Positions 34,171-42,442 of a stretch of DNA of 64,000 nucleotides are shown here, one piece after another; position 1 is the first letter of the stretch; each line of letters opens with the position of its first letter. The translations under genes were made by a program, and so were the position numbers. The notes below the pieces were generated by a model, which saw only the letters and a program-made list of their open reading frames with translations, did no database searches and was not told the origin of the DNA. The DNA is from Methylobacterium radiodurans. Lineage in GTDB: Bacteria; Pseudomonadota; Alphaproteobacteria; Rhizobiales; Beijerinckiaceae. Location: NCBI RefSeq assembly GCF_003173735.1, contig NZ_CP029551.1, positions 186,001 through 250,000 on the forward strand. Reading direction: 5' to 3'.

Positions 34171-35916
34171 TCAGTCGCGCTTCGGATCCCTGTCGGCACC
34201 CGGGACGGTATCGAGGTCGCCCTGGCCTGGCAGGACGAAGACCTGCCCGGGATAGATCAGGTCCGGGTCACGGATCTGGTCCTGATTGGCGTCGTAGATG
34301 AGGGTGTAGCGCTCGCCTTCACCGTAGGTCCGTCGGCTGATCTTCCAAAGGCTGTCGCCTCGCGCGATGCGCGCGGTCTCGATCCCTGGGACATAGACCT
34401 CTGAGGTGCCGGTTCCGGGCTGGTCGCTCGGGGGCGGGCTCCCGGTGCCGGAGGACAGCGTCGGATCGGCGGGGCCAGCAGGGATCACGTCCCGCGCCTG
34501 CGCCTCCCCGGCCGGCCGTCGCTGCGATACGCCCAGCCCGTTAGCCACGGGCGCCCGGTCCTGCGGATTGGCGGCGTGTGCGACCACCTCGTCGCGCCCG
34601 GGATCGGGCGCCGAGAACGCCACCTCCGCCCGGTCGCGGACCTTGCCCGTCAGCGGATCGACGCTGTCGAGCCGGACCCTGTAGTCGCCCGGCCCCACGC
34701 CGCGGCCGATGGTGAACGTCACGCTCCCGTCGCGCCCCACGGTGGCCGGGGCGATCAGCGTGTCGTTCAGATAGAACCGGACGTCGGCCCCGGCGGCCCC
34801 CCGAGCCGTCACGAAGAGTTGCCCGCGATCCCGGGCGTCGATGCTGACGATCGTCACGGGCGTCGCGCTGCCATCCAAGGGCCTCGCGGCCGGACCTGGC
34901 TCATCGGCCAAGCCTCGTGAATCTGCCGAGGCCGTCGCGCCCGCACGATTCGTCGGGGCGCCGTCCGTCTCGCTCGCGCCGGCCTGAACACCGGTCGCCA
35001 GGCGGCCGCCGATCTCCGAGCCGTCAGGCCTCTCCCTAGGGTTCGGCGCACGATGCTCGACGGGCTTCCGGCCCTGCTTCGCCGCATCAGCCCCGGCATC
35101 GCGGAGCGCCTGGCCGCCCAGCTCGACGCCGTGCCCCGACCCGGTCGCGGCAGGCCGATCCGGTTGCGAGAGGACGACGGTCGGCCTGTCGGGCGCAGTC
35201 ACGGCGACGAGCGGCCTCGTGTCCCGGGACGGCGGAATCACGACCGCCACGTTCGCGGAGGAGCGTCGTGCCTCGCCCTGGGCATCCGTTGCGCGCAGCC
35301 CGATCTCGCTGGTCCCGGGGGGAAGCGTCGGCGGCATGAAGGTGAACCGGCCGTCGGCACCGGCCCGGGCGCGCGCCGCCGTCTTGCCATCGACGAGCAA
35401 TTCCACGGCGGCATTGGGCGCCGCCTGCCCGGCGATGACGGCGTCCCCGTTCGGCTCGACGCGCACGACGTCGAAGCTCGGCACGATCGGGGCGGAAGGC
35501 TTCGCCGGCGCGATGCCGGCCGCTCCCCCGGGCCCGGGCGTCGCGCCGGGCCTGGCCGGCGTGTCCACCTTCGGAGCGGCGTCTGCGCCGGTCTCCGGCT
35601 GCGACAAAGCTGCCAGAGGCTGCCCGTCCCCGCCGGTCGTGCGCGACCCCGGCCCGAGGAGCGCGTCACGGTTCCCGACGATGGTCCCGGTCAACCCGAC
35701 GAGGAGCAGCAGGACGAGAAGACCGGTGGCGAGGCTGCGACCGCCACCCGCCTGCCGGCTCCTGGGCACCGGGGCTGGGTCGGGGCCGAGATCCCCGACG
35801 GGAGCGCCGAGGCGCCTGTGCGGGCGACGGCGTGCGATCAGGGCCAGGATCACGCCCAACGCGGCGAGCCCGCCGACGAGTGCGGAGAGGACGATGCGAC
35901 GCAGGCCGGTCATCAT
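34171..35916 (-). CDS. LysM and Ig-like domain envelope protein (581 aa)
   Basis: An N-terminal membrane helix (MMTGLRRIVLSALVGGLAALGVILALIARRR) is followed by a second hydrophobic stretch near residue 60. A very long low-complexity alanine/proline/glycine segment comes next, with two Ig-like beta modules (for example VEPNGDAVIAGQAAPNAAVELLVDGKTAARARAGADG and VSIDARDRGQLFVTARGAAGADVRFYLNDTL). The C-terminus is a LysM domain (IARGDSLWKISRRTYGEGERYTLIYDANQDQIRDPDLIYPGQVFVLP) that should bind peptidoglycan. This layout suits a wall-linked scaffold. It is one of several envelope genes in the 34-39 kb stress-like cluster. Confidence 0.82.
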   Translation of the reverse strand: MMTGLRRIVLSALVGGLAALGVILALIARRRPHRRLGAPVGDLGPDPAPVPRSRQAGGGRSLATGLLVLLLLVGLTGTIVGNRDALLGPGSRTTGGDGQPLAALSQPETGADAAPKVDTPARPGATPGPGGAAGIAPAKPSAPIVPSFDVVRVEPNGDAVIAGQAAPNAAVELLVDGKTAARARAGADGRFTFMPPTLPPGTSEIGLRATDAQGEARRSSANVAVVIPPSRDTRPLVAVTAPDRPTVVLSQPDRPAATGSGHGVELGGQALRDAGADAAKQGRKPVEHRAPNPRERPDGSEIGGRLATGVQAGASETDGAPTNRAGATASADSRGLADEPGPAARPLDGSATPVTIVSIDARDRGQLFVTARGAAGADVRFYLNDTLIAPATVGRDGSVTFTIGRGVGPGDYRVRLDSVDPLTGKVRDRAEVAFSAPDPGRDEVVAHAANPQDRAPVANGLGVSQRRPAGEAQARDVIPAGPADPTLSSGTGSPPPSDQPGTGTSEVYVPGIETARIARGDSLWKISRRTYGEGERYTLIYDANQDQIRDPDLIYPGQVFVLPGQGDLDTVPGADRDPKRD

Positions 35917-35970
35917 GTCGTGCGGATCCCCCGATGGCGTGGAGGGGATCGGCTAGGCCGGCCCTCGATA

Positions 35971-36008
35971 GGGCCGCGGCCGTCGCGGGCAGGCGACGGT
36001 CGCGGCCC
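35971..36008. terminator. 16-bp hairpin between YidB and LysM genes
   Basis: GGGCCGCGGCCGTCGC (35971-35986) pairs with GCGACGGTCGCGGCCC (35993-36008) with one G-T wobble across a 6-base loop. It lies between the minus-strand YidB stop (36040) and the LysM start (35916), so it should end the upstream transcript. No T-tract follows. Confidence 0.55.
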
Positions 36009-36039
36009 TGGGTCTTGTCGGGTGTCGGGCTCTCGGGCG

Positions 36040-36519
36040 TCAGGCGAAGCGGCGTCCGTCGGTCGCGTAGCGATCGATGGCCGAGGGCAGTTCGCGCGTC
36101 AGGCGCGAGAGGATCTCCGAGCGGCTGAGGCCGGTCTGCTGCGCGAGATGGTCGAGGGTCATCGGGCCGATGGCGCGCTCCAGGTCGGCCTCGGCGATGG
36201 CCCGGTTGGCGCCCTGATTGACCCAGGAACTCGCCGTTTCGCCGTGGCCGCCCTTGGTGAAGTGCTCGACGAGTTCCGATAGTCCACTGGCGATCAGGCC
36301 GCCGACACCGGCCGAGCCGACGCCGCCGAGAATCCGCTCCAGGTTGGACGGGATCGTCGACCCGGCGGCCGGTGCGCTCCGGGCCACCGGCGGCACGCTC
36401 GACCCGTGCGCGTCGCGGCCGGGATTGCCGAGCCACTCGGCGATCTTGTCCCTGTTCTGGTAGCCCGCCACCGCGAGCAGGCCCAGCAGGGCAGTCATCG
36501 AGGGATATCCCTTGCTCAT
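36040..36519 (-). CDS. YidB/DUF937 family protein
   Basis: The 159-residue product has the DUF937 pattern: a glycine-rich N-terminal part, LGGVGSAGVGGLIASGLSELVEHFTKGGHGETASSWVNQGAN in the middle, and LAQQTGLSRSEILSRLTRELPSAIDRY at the end. YidB is widespread, and its function is not established. The start at 36519 has AAAGGA upstream. A micro-gene with its own ribosome site and an EcfG-like promoter lie in the same direction upstream, so YidB is probably expressed from that leader. Confidence 0.8.
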   Translation of the reverse strand: MSKGYPSMTALLGLLAVAGYQNRDKIAEWLGNPGRDAHGSSVPPVARSAPAAGSTIPSNLERILGGVGSAGVGGLIASGLSELVEHFTKGGHGETASSWVNQGANRAIAEADLERAIGPMTLDHLAQQTGLSRSEILSRLTRELPSAIDRYATDGRRFA

Positions 36520-36577
36520 GTCATGTCCTTTCCGTGGTGGTGCTGGTGGTGATGCGGGCGCCGTCGGCGCGCCGTCG

Positions 36578-36673
36578 TCAGCCGCCCCGGCGTGGCGGGC
36601 GGCCATGCGGCCGGCATGTGAGGAACGCGATCAGCCTCGGTAGGATGAGAGCCGTCAAAATCTTCGGGATCAT
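36578..36673 (-). CDS. Possible 31-aa membrane peptide upstream of yidB
   Basis: ATG at 36673 follows GGAGG with six bases between, an excellent site. The product, MIPKILTALILPRLIAFLTC then a basic arginine/proline tail, is one hydrophobic helix with a positive end, as in small inner-membrane peptides. It ends 58 bases before the YidB start codon, on the same strand. It is short enough to arise by chance, so I give modest confidence. Confidence 0.35.
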   Translation of the reverse strand: MIPKILTALILPRLIAFLTCRPHGRPPRRGG

Positions 36674-36998
36674 CGGTGCCTCCGAAGGATGGCGCCGACG
36701 GTCGAGCCGGACGCGCGCCCATCTCACGCCGTCGCGGCCGTTCCGAAGAGGCTGCGTGGGCCCTAAGCGGAATCCTGATGCGGCCACGGCTCGCGTCGCC
36801 CCTGTTCGCTGCCACTGCCCCCTTGGCAGCGCTCGACAAACAGGTTGCGCGCAAAGCGGTTCCAAAATTTATGTTAGCATCCTAGTACGAATGTACCATT
36901 GACGTCGCAAAACGCGGCCAAAGATTGCTGCTCATCGAGCCAACTGGACCGACACACCGTCCGGACCCAGCACTCAAGGTGATGATGAGCTGACAACC
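36674..36998. other. Gene-free stretch between YidB unit and ECF sigma gene
   Basis: No extra gene is supported. It is a divergent promoter region. The 36870-36925 part is AT-rich (AAATTTATGTTAGCATCC), and an EcfG-like element lies on the minus strand at 36839-36863. I see no clear sigma-70 pair for the plus-strand sigma-factor gene. Confidence 0.4.
36839..36863 (-). promoter_or_regulatory. EcfG-like promoter candidate (GGAAC-N16-TGTT)
   Basis: On the minus strand GGAAC (36863-36859) is followed after 16 bases by TGTT (36842-36839). The general-stress sigma EcfG of Hyphomicrobiales recognises GGAAC-N16/17-cGTT, so this has the full -35 and one mismatch at -10. It reads toward the 31-aa peptide and YidB genes, leaving a leader of about 155 bases. 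Confidence 0.4.
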
Positions 36999-37667
36999 GT
37001 GCCGCATGTCGCCGAACATCTGCACTCGTCCGCAGCAGACAGCGCCGTGATCTCCATCCGGGGCTCTGAATCCGGTCGAGATCCATATACGCTCCGTCCA
37101 GAGGCCGCATTTCTCGAAGAAACACCGCCTCTGGGTCTCGGAATGCGCCGGCTTGCCGAGGCACTTGACGCTGCCGAAGCGCGCACCGAGCAGGGTTTCA
37201 CGTCCGATCTGATCGGGGTTTTACCCGATCTGCGCCGGTTCGCGCTGTCGCTGACGCGCGACGCGACCGAGAGCGAGGATCTCGTTCAGTACACGCTGCT
37301 CAAGGCCTGGGAGCACCGAACCCGCTACACGCCCGGCACCGGCCTGAAGGCATGGCTCTTCACGATCCTGCGCAATCGCCACATCAACGGTCGAAGGAAG
37401 CACCGTCGCGAGGTTCCGGACCCGGACGGCGCGCACGCGGCTGGGCTGTCCAGCCTAGCCGACCAGGAGGACCGGCTCGACCTTCGGGATCTGCAGGAAG
37501 CGCTCGACCGGCTCGACCCGGCCCAGCGCGAGGCTCTGCTCCTCGTCGCCATCGAGGACCTGTCCTACGAGGACGCGGCGATACGGATCGGTTGCCCTCC
37601 CGGCACGGTGAAAAGCCGGGTCAGTCGGGCCCGGGGCCGGCTCGCGTTCGAGCTTGGCGCGACCTGA
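36999..37667 (+). CDS. ECF-type RNA polymerase sigma factor
   Basis: The protein has sigma region 2 (LPDLRRFALSLTRDATESEDLVQYTLLKAWEHRTRY and AWLFTILRNRHINGRR) and region 4 (LDPAQREALLLVAIEDLSYEDAAIRIGCPPGTVKSRVSRARGRL), with nothing between, the minimal ECF layout. Region 4's GTVKSRVSRAR is the HTH recognition helix. An ATG at 37143 would give a protein of about 174 residues nearer normal length. The GTG at 36999 adds a 48-residue unconserved-looking leader, so the true start is uncertain. I find no anti-sigma gene beside it. It sits among stress-promoter genes and may serve or belong to that regulon. Confidence 0.82.
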   Translation: MPHVAEHLHSSAADSAVISIRGSESGRDPYTLRPEAAFLEETPPLGLGMRRLAEALDAAEARTEQGFTSDLIGVLPDLRRFALSLTRDATESEDLVQYTLLKAWEHRTRYTPGTGLKAWLFTILRNRHINGRRKHRREVPDPDGAHAAGLSSLADQEDRLDLRDLQEALDRLDPAQREALLLVAIEDLSYEDAAIRIGCPPGTVKSRVSRARGRLAFELGAT

Positions 37668-37803
37668 GCGACCGCCGCGAGCCCGAGTCCGCAACGCGAA
37701 CCCCGGCGGGCGCTGCGGTTGACCCGCAGGGACGGCGGTAATCTCGACGCGACGATCGAGACCGGCAACGATGAGATCTACGCGGCCCCGGTGCAGGCGG
37801 GCC

Positions 37804-38100
37804 TCAGGCCGCGTTCATCCCCACAGATCCGTCGGCTCGGTTGAGAGCGCTGACGCGCGGACCGTGAAACCCGGCTTGCTGCTGCTCCCACGCATCCAGA
37901 GCGGCGTTGGCCGCGTCGATGATGTCGCGCGGCGTTCCTCCGGGAACCTCCGGCCGGATTGCCTCCGCCAGCCGCGTGAGAAGGGTCTGCTCCGTCTGAG
38001 GGTTCAAGCCGCCTTGGGCCTGGCGCATGTAGGCCTCGCAGACATTCTCGGCGATCGTGCGCGCCGTCCGGTCGACCTCGGGTGTATCCTGCTGCATCAC
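37804..38100 (-). CDS. Small hypothetical protein (98 aa)
   Basis: The 98-residue product begins MMQQDTPEVDRTARTIAENVCEAYMRQAQGG and is helix-rich, acidic and soluble. Its ATG-ATG start has GGGAGAAGGCGAGTG upstream, a good ribosome site. No motif is recognised. It converges on the sigma-factor gene (136-bp gap), which suggests nothing more than position. Similar short helical proteins accompany stress genes in this order. Function unknown. Confidence 0.55.
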   Translation of the reverse strand: MMQQDTPEVDRTARTIAENVCEAYMRQAQGGLNPQTEQTLLTRLAEAIRPEVPGGTPRDIIDAANAALDAWEQQQAGFHGPRVSALNRADGSVGMNAA

Positions 38101-38203
38101 TCGCCTTCTCCCGCTCGCAAGACGTCTCGCAAGGCGTCAGACTGGGTCAACCCGGCGTGGGCATCCTCGTTCAGGGTCGGCGATCACCCGACGTCCGGTA
38201 CCC

Positions 38204-38704
38204 TCAGCCCTGGTCGCCGAGGCCGAGACTGCGGATCAGATCGCCGATCGGGTCGGTCTTGTCATCGGCGGCCTTCGGGCGGCTCGCCCGCTGGGCGCCG
38301 CCCGGCGTCTCGGAGGCCGGATCGACCAGCGCGGTCTGGTGCGTCGGCGCGACGCGGCGCGCCAGCCTCGGCCCGGACGCAAGTCGGGCAGTGCGGGCGG
38401 TCGTCGCCACCTGCGTTTGCTGCGCCGGCAGGGGCTGCACCGTCGTGCCGTCCGCGGAGAGCACCGCGGTCGGCTCAGGCTTCATGAGCGCTGCCGTATC
38501 CGACAGGCGCGACGCGGACCGGGGCGTAACGCGGGAGCGCGCCGGTGGATCGACCCAGGCCGTTGGGCCCGCCGCCACCGCGTGGCTCTCGGACGCTGAC
38601 CGCGGCTCCGCCGCGAAGTTGCCCGGATGCAGGATGCCGGCCGCGGCCAGCAGACCCAGCACGGCAATGCCCGTGACGGCAAAGGTCGATCTGCGATGAT
38701 CCAT
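38204..38704 (-). CDS. Membrane-anchored hypothetical protein under an EcfG-type promoter
   Basis: From ATG 38704 the 166-residue protein has one N-terminal helix (HRRSTFAVTGIAVLGLLAAAGILHPG) and then a disordered alanine/proline/threonine-rich tail, probably periplasmic. The tail ends KAADDKTDPIGDLIRSLGLGDQ. The frame opens upstream at a TTG (38725), but the promoter geometry below makes ATG 38704 the better start. No domain is recognised. It is likely a stress-induced envelope protein, inferred from its promoter. Confidence 0.6.
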   Translation of the reverse strand: MDHRRSTFAVTGIAVLGLLAAAGILHPGNFAAEPRSASESHAVAAGPTAWVDPPARSRVTPRSASRLSDTAALMKPEPTAVLSADGTTVQPLPAQQTQVATTARTARLASGPRLARRVAPTHQTALVDPASETPGGAQRASRPKAADDKTDPIGDLIRSLGLGDQG

Positions 38705-38712
38705 ACCAGCAG

Positions 38713-38737
38713 AACGAACGGCCAAGCTAATCGTTCC
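38713..38737 (-). promoter_or_regulatory. EcfG-type promoter (GGAAC-N16-CGTT), near-leaderless
   Basis: On the minus strand GGAAC (38737-38733) is followed after exactly 16 bases by CGTT (38716-38713), the consensus of the general-stress sigma factor in Hyphomicrobiales. The start codon is at 38704, so a transcript beginning about 7 bases after the -10 would have almost no leader. A tandem CGTT sits at 38720-38717 too. Confidence 0.65.
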
Positions 38738-39049
38738 GCTCGCGTTCGGTGGCGTGACCGGGCGCCACCATCCGTCTGATCAGTCCTGTGGGCGTGAGGT
38801 CTTTTCTCCCACTTGCGGGGACGCGCCCGAAACTGGAGATCCCGCGCAGGGACCATGCTGGAGACACCGCCGTGCTCCGTGGCACGCTCCGTTCCGGCCC
38901 GCCCCCACTGCCGTTCCGGCTCAGGAGCGGTACGGGCGCATGGCTTGGCCGACCACCGCGAGCGAGCAAGGAAGGCATCAGCATCCGAAGTTTATAATTA
39001 ATCTGATTCCACTATATTCCCGCAAAAAAGAGAAGATTTGCGCAAACAT
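38738..39049. other. Intergenic stretch before the 83-aa gene
   Basis: Several short frames cross this stretch but none has a good ribosome site or a sensible product. The last 65 bases (38985-39049) are AT-rich (TTTATAATTAATC) and probably hold the promoter of the gene at 39050. No repeat or RNA gene seen. Confidence 0.4.
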
Positions 39050-39301
39050 ATGGCTGACGGGCTCTTCCGATTCATCTATGCCCCGTCCATGGGCAAGCTG
39101 AAGCCGGTCTATCTCTATCGCCTGCGGCTCCTCTATGCTGCCCCGCGCTACTACGCGCCCCAGAGCATCAACCATTATCTGGAGAAGCGCGGCCTGATCC
39201 GCCGCACGGGGCGCGCGCTGCCGGCCAGGCGGCACGAGGAGTACGAGATCACGGAGGCCGGCCGCTCCGCCTTCGACGCCGCACTCGCCGCACCGGATTG
39301 A
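39050..39301 (+). CDS. Small winged-helix-like protein (83 aa)
   Basis: The 83-residue product, MADGLFRFIYAPSMGKLKPVYLYRLRLLYAAPRYYAPQSINHYLEKRGLIRRTGR then EYEITEAGRSAFDAALAA, shows a helix-turn-helix/wing pattern like PadR or MarR-type repressors, ending ITEAGRSAF. It is very short for a repressor, so it may be an isolated winged-helix protein. It ends 7 bases before the convergent hybrid kinase gene. AGAGAAG lies upstream. DNA binding is inferred. Confidence 0.5.
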   Translation: MADGLFRFIYAPSMGKLKPVYLYRLRLLYAAPRYYAPQSINHYLEKRGLIRRTGRALPARRHEEYEITEAGRSAFDAALAAPD

Positions 39302-39308
39302 CGGAGCC

Positions 39309-41774
39309 TCAATCGGCCTCGTGCCGGCGCGCCGTCAGCGTCTCGAAAATTTGGGCGAGTTCCTCGGCGGAGTAGGGTTTTCGCACGAGCTCGAAGCCGT
39401 GGGCGTCGTCCTGGGCCAGGACGTGGCTGTAGCCGGAGGTCAGCACAACCGGCAGGTCCGGCCGGCTCGCCCGCAGCCGCCGCGCCAGCGCGATCCCGCC
39501 CATGCCCGGCATCACCACGTCCGAGAACACCGCGTCGAAGCGCGCGGCGCCCCCGTCCCCCTCCCGCGCAAGCTCGGCCAGAGCCGCCTCCGCGTTGTGC
39601 GCCCAGACCGGCCGGTGGCCCAGATCCTCCAGGATCTGCGTGCAGAACCGGCCCACCTCCAGGTTGTCCTCCACCACCAGTACGCACAGGCCCCGCCCCG
39701 GACCCGCCGGGGCAGACGCCGGCGCGGCCGGACCCGCCACGGCCCGGGGTGCTTCGGCCTGCGGCAGGTAGAGCGTGAAGGTCGTCTCGCCCGGGCGGCT
39801 GGCCACCGCCACGTCCCCGCCCGACTGCTTGGCAAAGCCGATCACCTGGGACAGCCCCAGACCCGTGCCCTTGCCCACCTCCTTGGTGGTGAAGAACGGC
39901 TCGAAGATGCGCGCCAGATCCGCCTCCGCGATCCCGGAGCCGGTGTCGCTCACCGAGACTGCCGCGAACGGCCCGGCATTGGCCGCGTGCCCGCGGATCG
40001 CCGGCAGGGCCTGCCCCCCGGTCAGCCGCAGGGTGAGGTGCCCCTCGCCCGCCATGGCGTCGCGCGCGTTGACCGCCATGTTGACCAGCGCGGTCTCGAA
40101 CTGGCTGGCGTCGGCGCGCACGAAGCAGGGTGCCTCGGGCAGCGCGGCGGCCACGCGGATGCGCGCGCCCATGATCTGGTCGAGCATCTCGGCGATGGCC
40201 TGGAGGCGGGCGCCGGCATCGAAGATCTCGGGCTTCAGGGCCTGGCGCCGGGCAAACGCCAGCAGCTGGCCGGTGAGCTTGGCGGCGCGATCGACCGTGT
40301 CGGAGACCGCATCCAAGTAGCGCGCCTTGCGCACCTCCGGCAGCTCGGGCCGGCGCAGGAACTCCACCGACGAGCGGATGATGGTCAGCAGGTTGTTGAA
40401 GTCGTGCGCGACCCCGCCCGTCAGCTGGCCCACAGCCTCCATCTTCTGAGACTGACGCAAAGCGTCCTCAGCCTGGCGGAGCTGCTCCTGCTCGTGCAGA
40501 CGCTCGGTGACGTCGGTGGCGTACTGGAAGGCGCCGATCCGGCGCCCTTCCGCGTCTCGCAGGCTCGTATAGGTCAGCTCGTAGCTCGCGCGCCGGACCG
40601 CCGGGTCGCCGAAGGCCTCGACGACGGTGAAATCCGCGCCCGCCAGCGCCCGCCCCCAGATCGCCCGCGTGGCCGCCTGATGCTCGGGCCAGGGCGCCAG
40701 CAGGGCGAGGAGATCGTCGCCGATGCGGGGCCGCACGCCGTAGAGGCTCTCGAACTCCTCGGCGTAGGCCCGGTTCAGCGCGAGCACGCGGTACTCGGCG
40801 TCGAGGGCCGCGACCAGCGCGTCGGTGGTCTCGAACACGTCGGCCCAGAGCTTGCGCTGGGCGAGCGCCTCCGCGACGCGCCGCTCCAGCACGGCGTTCA
40901 CCTCGCGCAGGCGCTCCTCGGCGCGCCTGCGGTCGTGGATGTCCTCGACGACGCCGTACCAGCGGATGATCGTGCCGCCCGCGTCCCGCCGCGGATAGGC
41001 GCGGGCGCGCATCCAGCGATAGGTGCCGCTCGCAGCGACGCGGATGCGGTAGTCCACGTCGACCGGCTCGCCGGAGGCGAGGCTCGCCGCGAAGACGGCC
41101 TGGGTCGGGGCGAGGTCGTCCGGGTGGAGCGCCCGCATCCAGCCGGCCCCCAGCGGCTCGCCGGGCGCCTGCCCCGTCAGGTCGAGCCAGCGGTTGGAGT
41201 AGGAGGTGACGTTGCCGTCCGGATCGCAGGTCCAGGGCACCTGCGGGTTCAGCTCGACCGTGTGCCGGAAATGGTCCTCGCTCTCGCGCAGACGCGCCTC
41301 GCCGAGCACCCGCGCCGTGGTCTCGGCGGTGACGCAGAGCAGGCCGGCGATGCGGCCCGCATCGTCGCGCACCGGCGAGTAGGTGAAGGACCACCAGCTC
41401 TGCTCGGGCAGGCCCTCCCGGGAGAGATCGAGCATCCGGTCGGTCAGCACCTGGCTCTCGCCCGCGAGGGTGGCCGCGACCAGGGGTTCGATCTCGTCCC
41501 AGATGCTGGCCCAGACCGTCCGGAACGGGCGCCCGAGGGATGTCGGCAGCCGGTAACCGAGGATCGGCCGGTAGGCGTCGTTGTAGAAGCAGAGCAGGTC
41601 CGGCCCCCAGGCCAGGAACATCGCCGTGGGGCAGGCCAGCATCAGGGAGAGGGCGCTGCGCAGGGCCGGAGGCCACAGCTCCGGAGGCCCGAGCGCGGTG
41701 GCCGACCAGTCGTGGGCACGGATCTCGGCGCCGGTGCGTCCGCCCGGGGGAAGGAAGGCGAAGGGATCGCTCAC
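39309..41774 (-). CDS. Hybrid sensor histidine kinase with receiver domain (821 aa)
   Basis: The soluble protein has an N-terminal PAS-type module ([64 protein letters not shown]). Further PAS domains follow, then a HisKA dimerisation helix with [11 protein letters not shown], an HATPase with TGLGLSQVIGFAKQSGGDV, and a C-terminal receiver (DAVFSDVVMPGMGGIAL). It phosphorylates itself and relays internally, and the downstream partner is unknown. The start is an inferred GTG (41774). Its N-terminal module closely resembles that of the kinase at 48698. Confidence 0.88.
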   Translation of the reverse strand: MSDPFAFLPPGGRTGAEIRAHDWSATALGPPELWPPALRSALSLMLACPTAMFLAWGPDLLCFYNDAYRPILGYRLPTSLGRPFRTVWASIWDEIEPLVAATLAGESQVLTDRMLDLSREGLPEQSWWSFTYSPVRDDAGRIAGLLCVTAETTARVLGEARLRESEDHFRHTVELNPQVPWTCDPDGNVTSYSNRWLDLTGQAPGEPLGAGWMRALHPDDLAPTQAVFAASLASGEPVDVDYRIRVAASGTYRWMRARAYPRRDAGGTIIRWYGVVEDIHDRRRAEERLREVNAVLERRVAEALAQRKLWADVFETTDALVAALDAEYRVLALNRAYAEEFESLYGVRPRIGDDLLALLAPWPEHQAATRAIWGRALAGADFTVVEAFGDPAVRRASYELTYTSLRDAEGRRIGAFQYATDVTERLHEQEQLRQAEDALRQSQKMEAVGQLTGGVAHDFNNLLTIIRSSVEFLRRPELPEVRKARYLDAVSDTVDRAAKLTGQLLAFARRQALKPEIFDAGARLQAIAEMLDQIMGARIRVAAALPEAPCFVRADASQFETALVNMAVNARDAMAGEGHLTLRLTGGQALPAIRGHAANAGPFAAVSVSDTGSGIAEADLARIFEPFFTTKEVGKGTGLGLSQVIGFAKQSGGDVAVASRPGETTFTLYLPQAEAPRAVAGPAAPASAPAGPGRGLCVLVVEDNLEVGRFCTQILEDLGHRPVWAHNAEAALAELAREGDGGAARFDAVFSDVVMPGMGGIALARRLRASRPDLPVVLTSGYSHVLAQDDAHGFELVRKPYSAEELAQIFETLTARRHEAD

Positions 41775-41972
41775 GCCGCCGGCCGAGCGGTGTGAGGCCC
41801 GCGCGGCGGCAGGGTGGGAACAGGGGCGCGGGCGACCGGTCGCGGAACGGAGGGTGGGCTGGACATGGGGCGGGATATCTCGCCCCGGTGCCCTCTGGGC
41901 AAGCCGGCAGCCTGTCACGCGCCCCGCATCACGGCACGCGTCGGCGGCTCCGCGCCGGCGAAGCGGCTGTCG

Positions 41973-42380
41973 TCAGGCCCGGGCGCGGCCGAGCCCGATG
42001 CCGTCCATGGCGGCCTGCTCGCGGGCGGCCTCCGCCGCGCGCTCGGCGGAGCGCTCGCGGTCGTCGAGGATCTCGACCTTCTTCAGGTCCTCGAAGGCCA
42101 CGCCGAGCTCCGCCTTGGCCTCGGCGAGCTGGTCCTCCAGGGCGGCGGCGGACTGGCGCATGTTGTCCCGGCGCCCCGCGGCGGCGCGGGCGTAGGTCGG
42201 GTAGGCGAAGTGGGCGGTGTCGGAGATGCCTGCGCGGGCCTCCTCCTGGGCGATCTCCCGGTCGAGCTCCTGCGCCATGCGCAGGAAGTCGGCCATCATC
42301 ATCTCGATCTGGGTCACGCGGCGGCGCTTCTCGTCGACCTGGAAGCGGCGCAGGCGGATCAGCGTGTCACGCGATTTCAT
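41973..42380 (-). CDS. fliJ: Flagellar export protein FliJ
   Basis: The 135-residue protein is almost entirely charged helix (MKSRDTLIRLRRFQVDEKRRRVTQIEMMM, then long coiled coil), the hallmark of the FliJ stalk/chaperone that works with the FliI ATPase in flagellar type III export. Length fits. It follows fliI by 62 bp on the same strand. No other flagellar genes are in the window, which is the usual split arrangement near ctrA in this order. Confidence 0.87.
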   Translation of the reverse strand: MKSRDTLIRLRRFQVDEKRRRVTQIEMMMADFLRMAQELDREIAQEEARAGISDTAHFAYPTYARAAAGRRDNMRQSAAALEDQLAEAKAELGVAFEDLKKVEILDDRERSAERAAEAAREQAAMDGIGLGRARA

Positions 42381-42442
42381 GGGGGGACGCTCACTCCACG
42401 CTTCGATCGAGGCCCCGCCCGGTCACGCCGGATTTGAGCCTC

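Noticed and set aside
34044..34301. 85-codon plus-strand frame starting in the AT-rich gap
   Set aside because: Most of it lies antisense to the LysM gene; only the first third has a normal composition and there is no ribosome site.
38727..39001. Several short frames between the EcfG-promoter gene and the 83-aa gene
   Set aside because: None has a usable ribosome site; products are low-complexity.
39321..41795. 824-codon plus-strand frame antisense to the first hybrid kinase
   Set aside because: Shadow of the kinase; repetitive Arg/Gly/Val composition and no recognisable domain.
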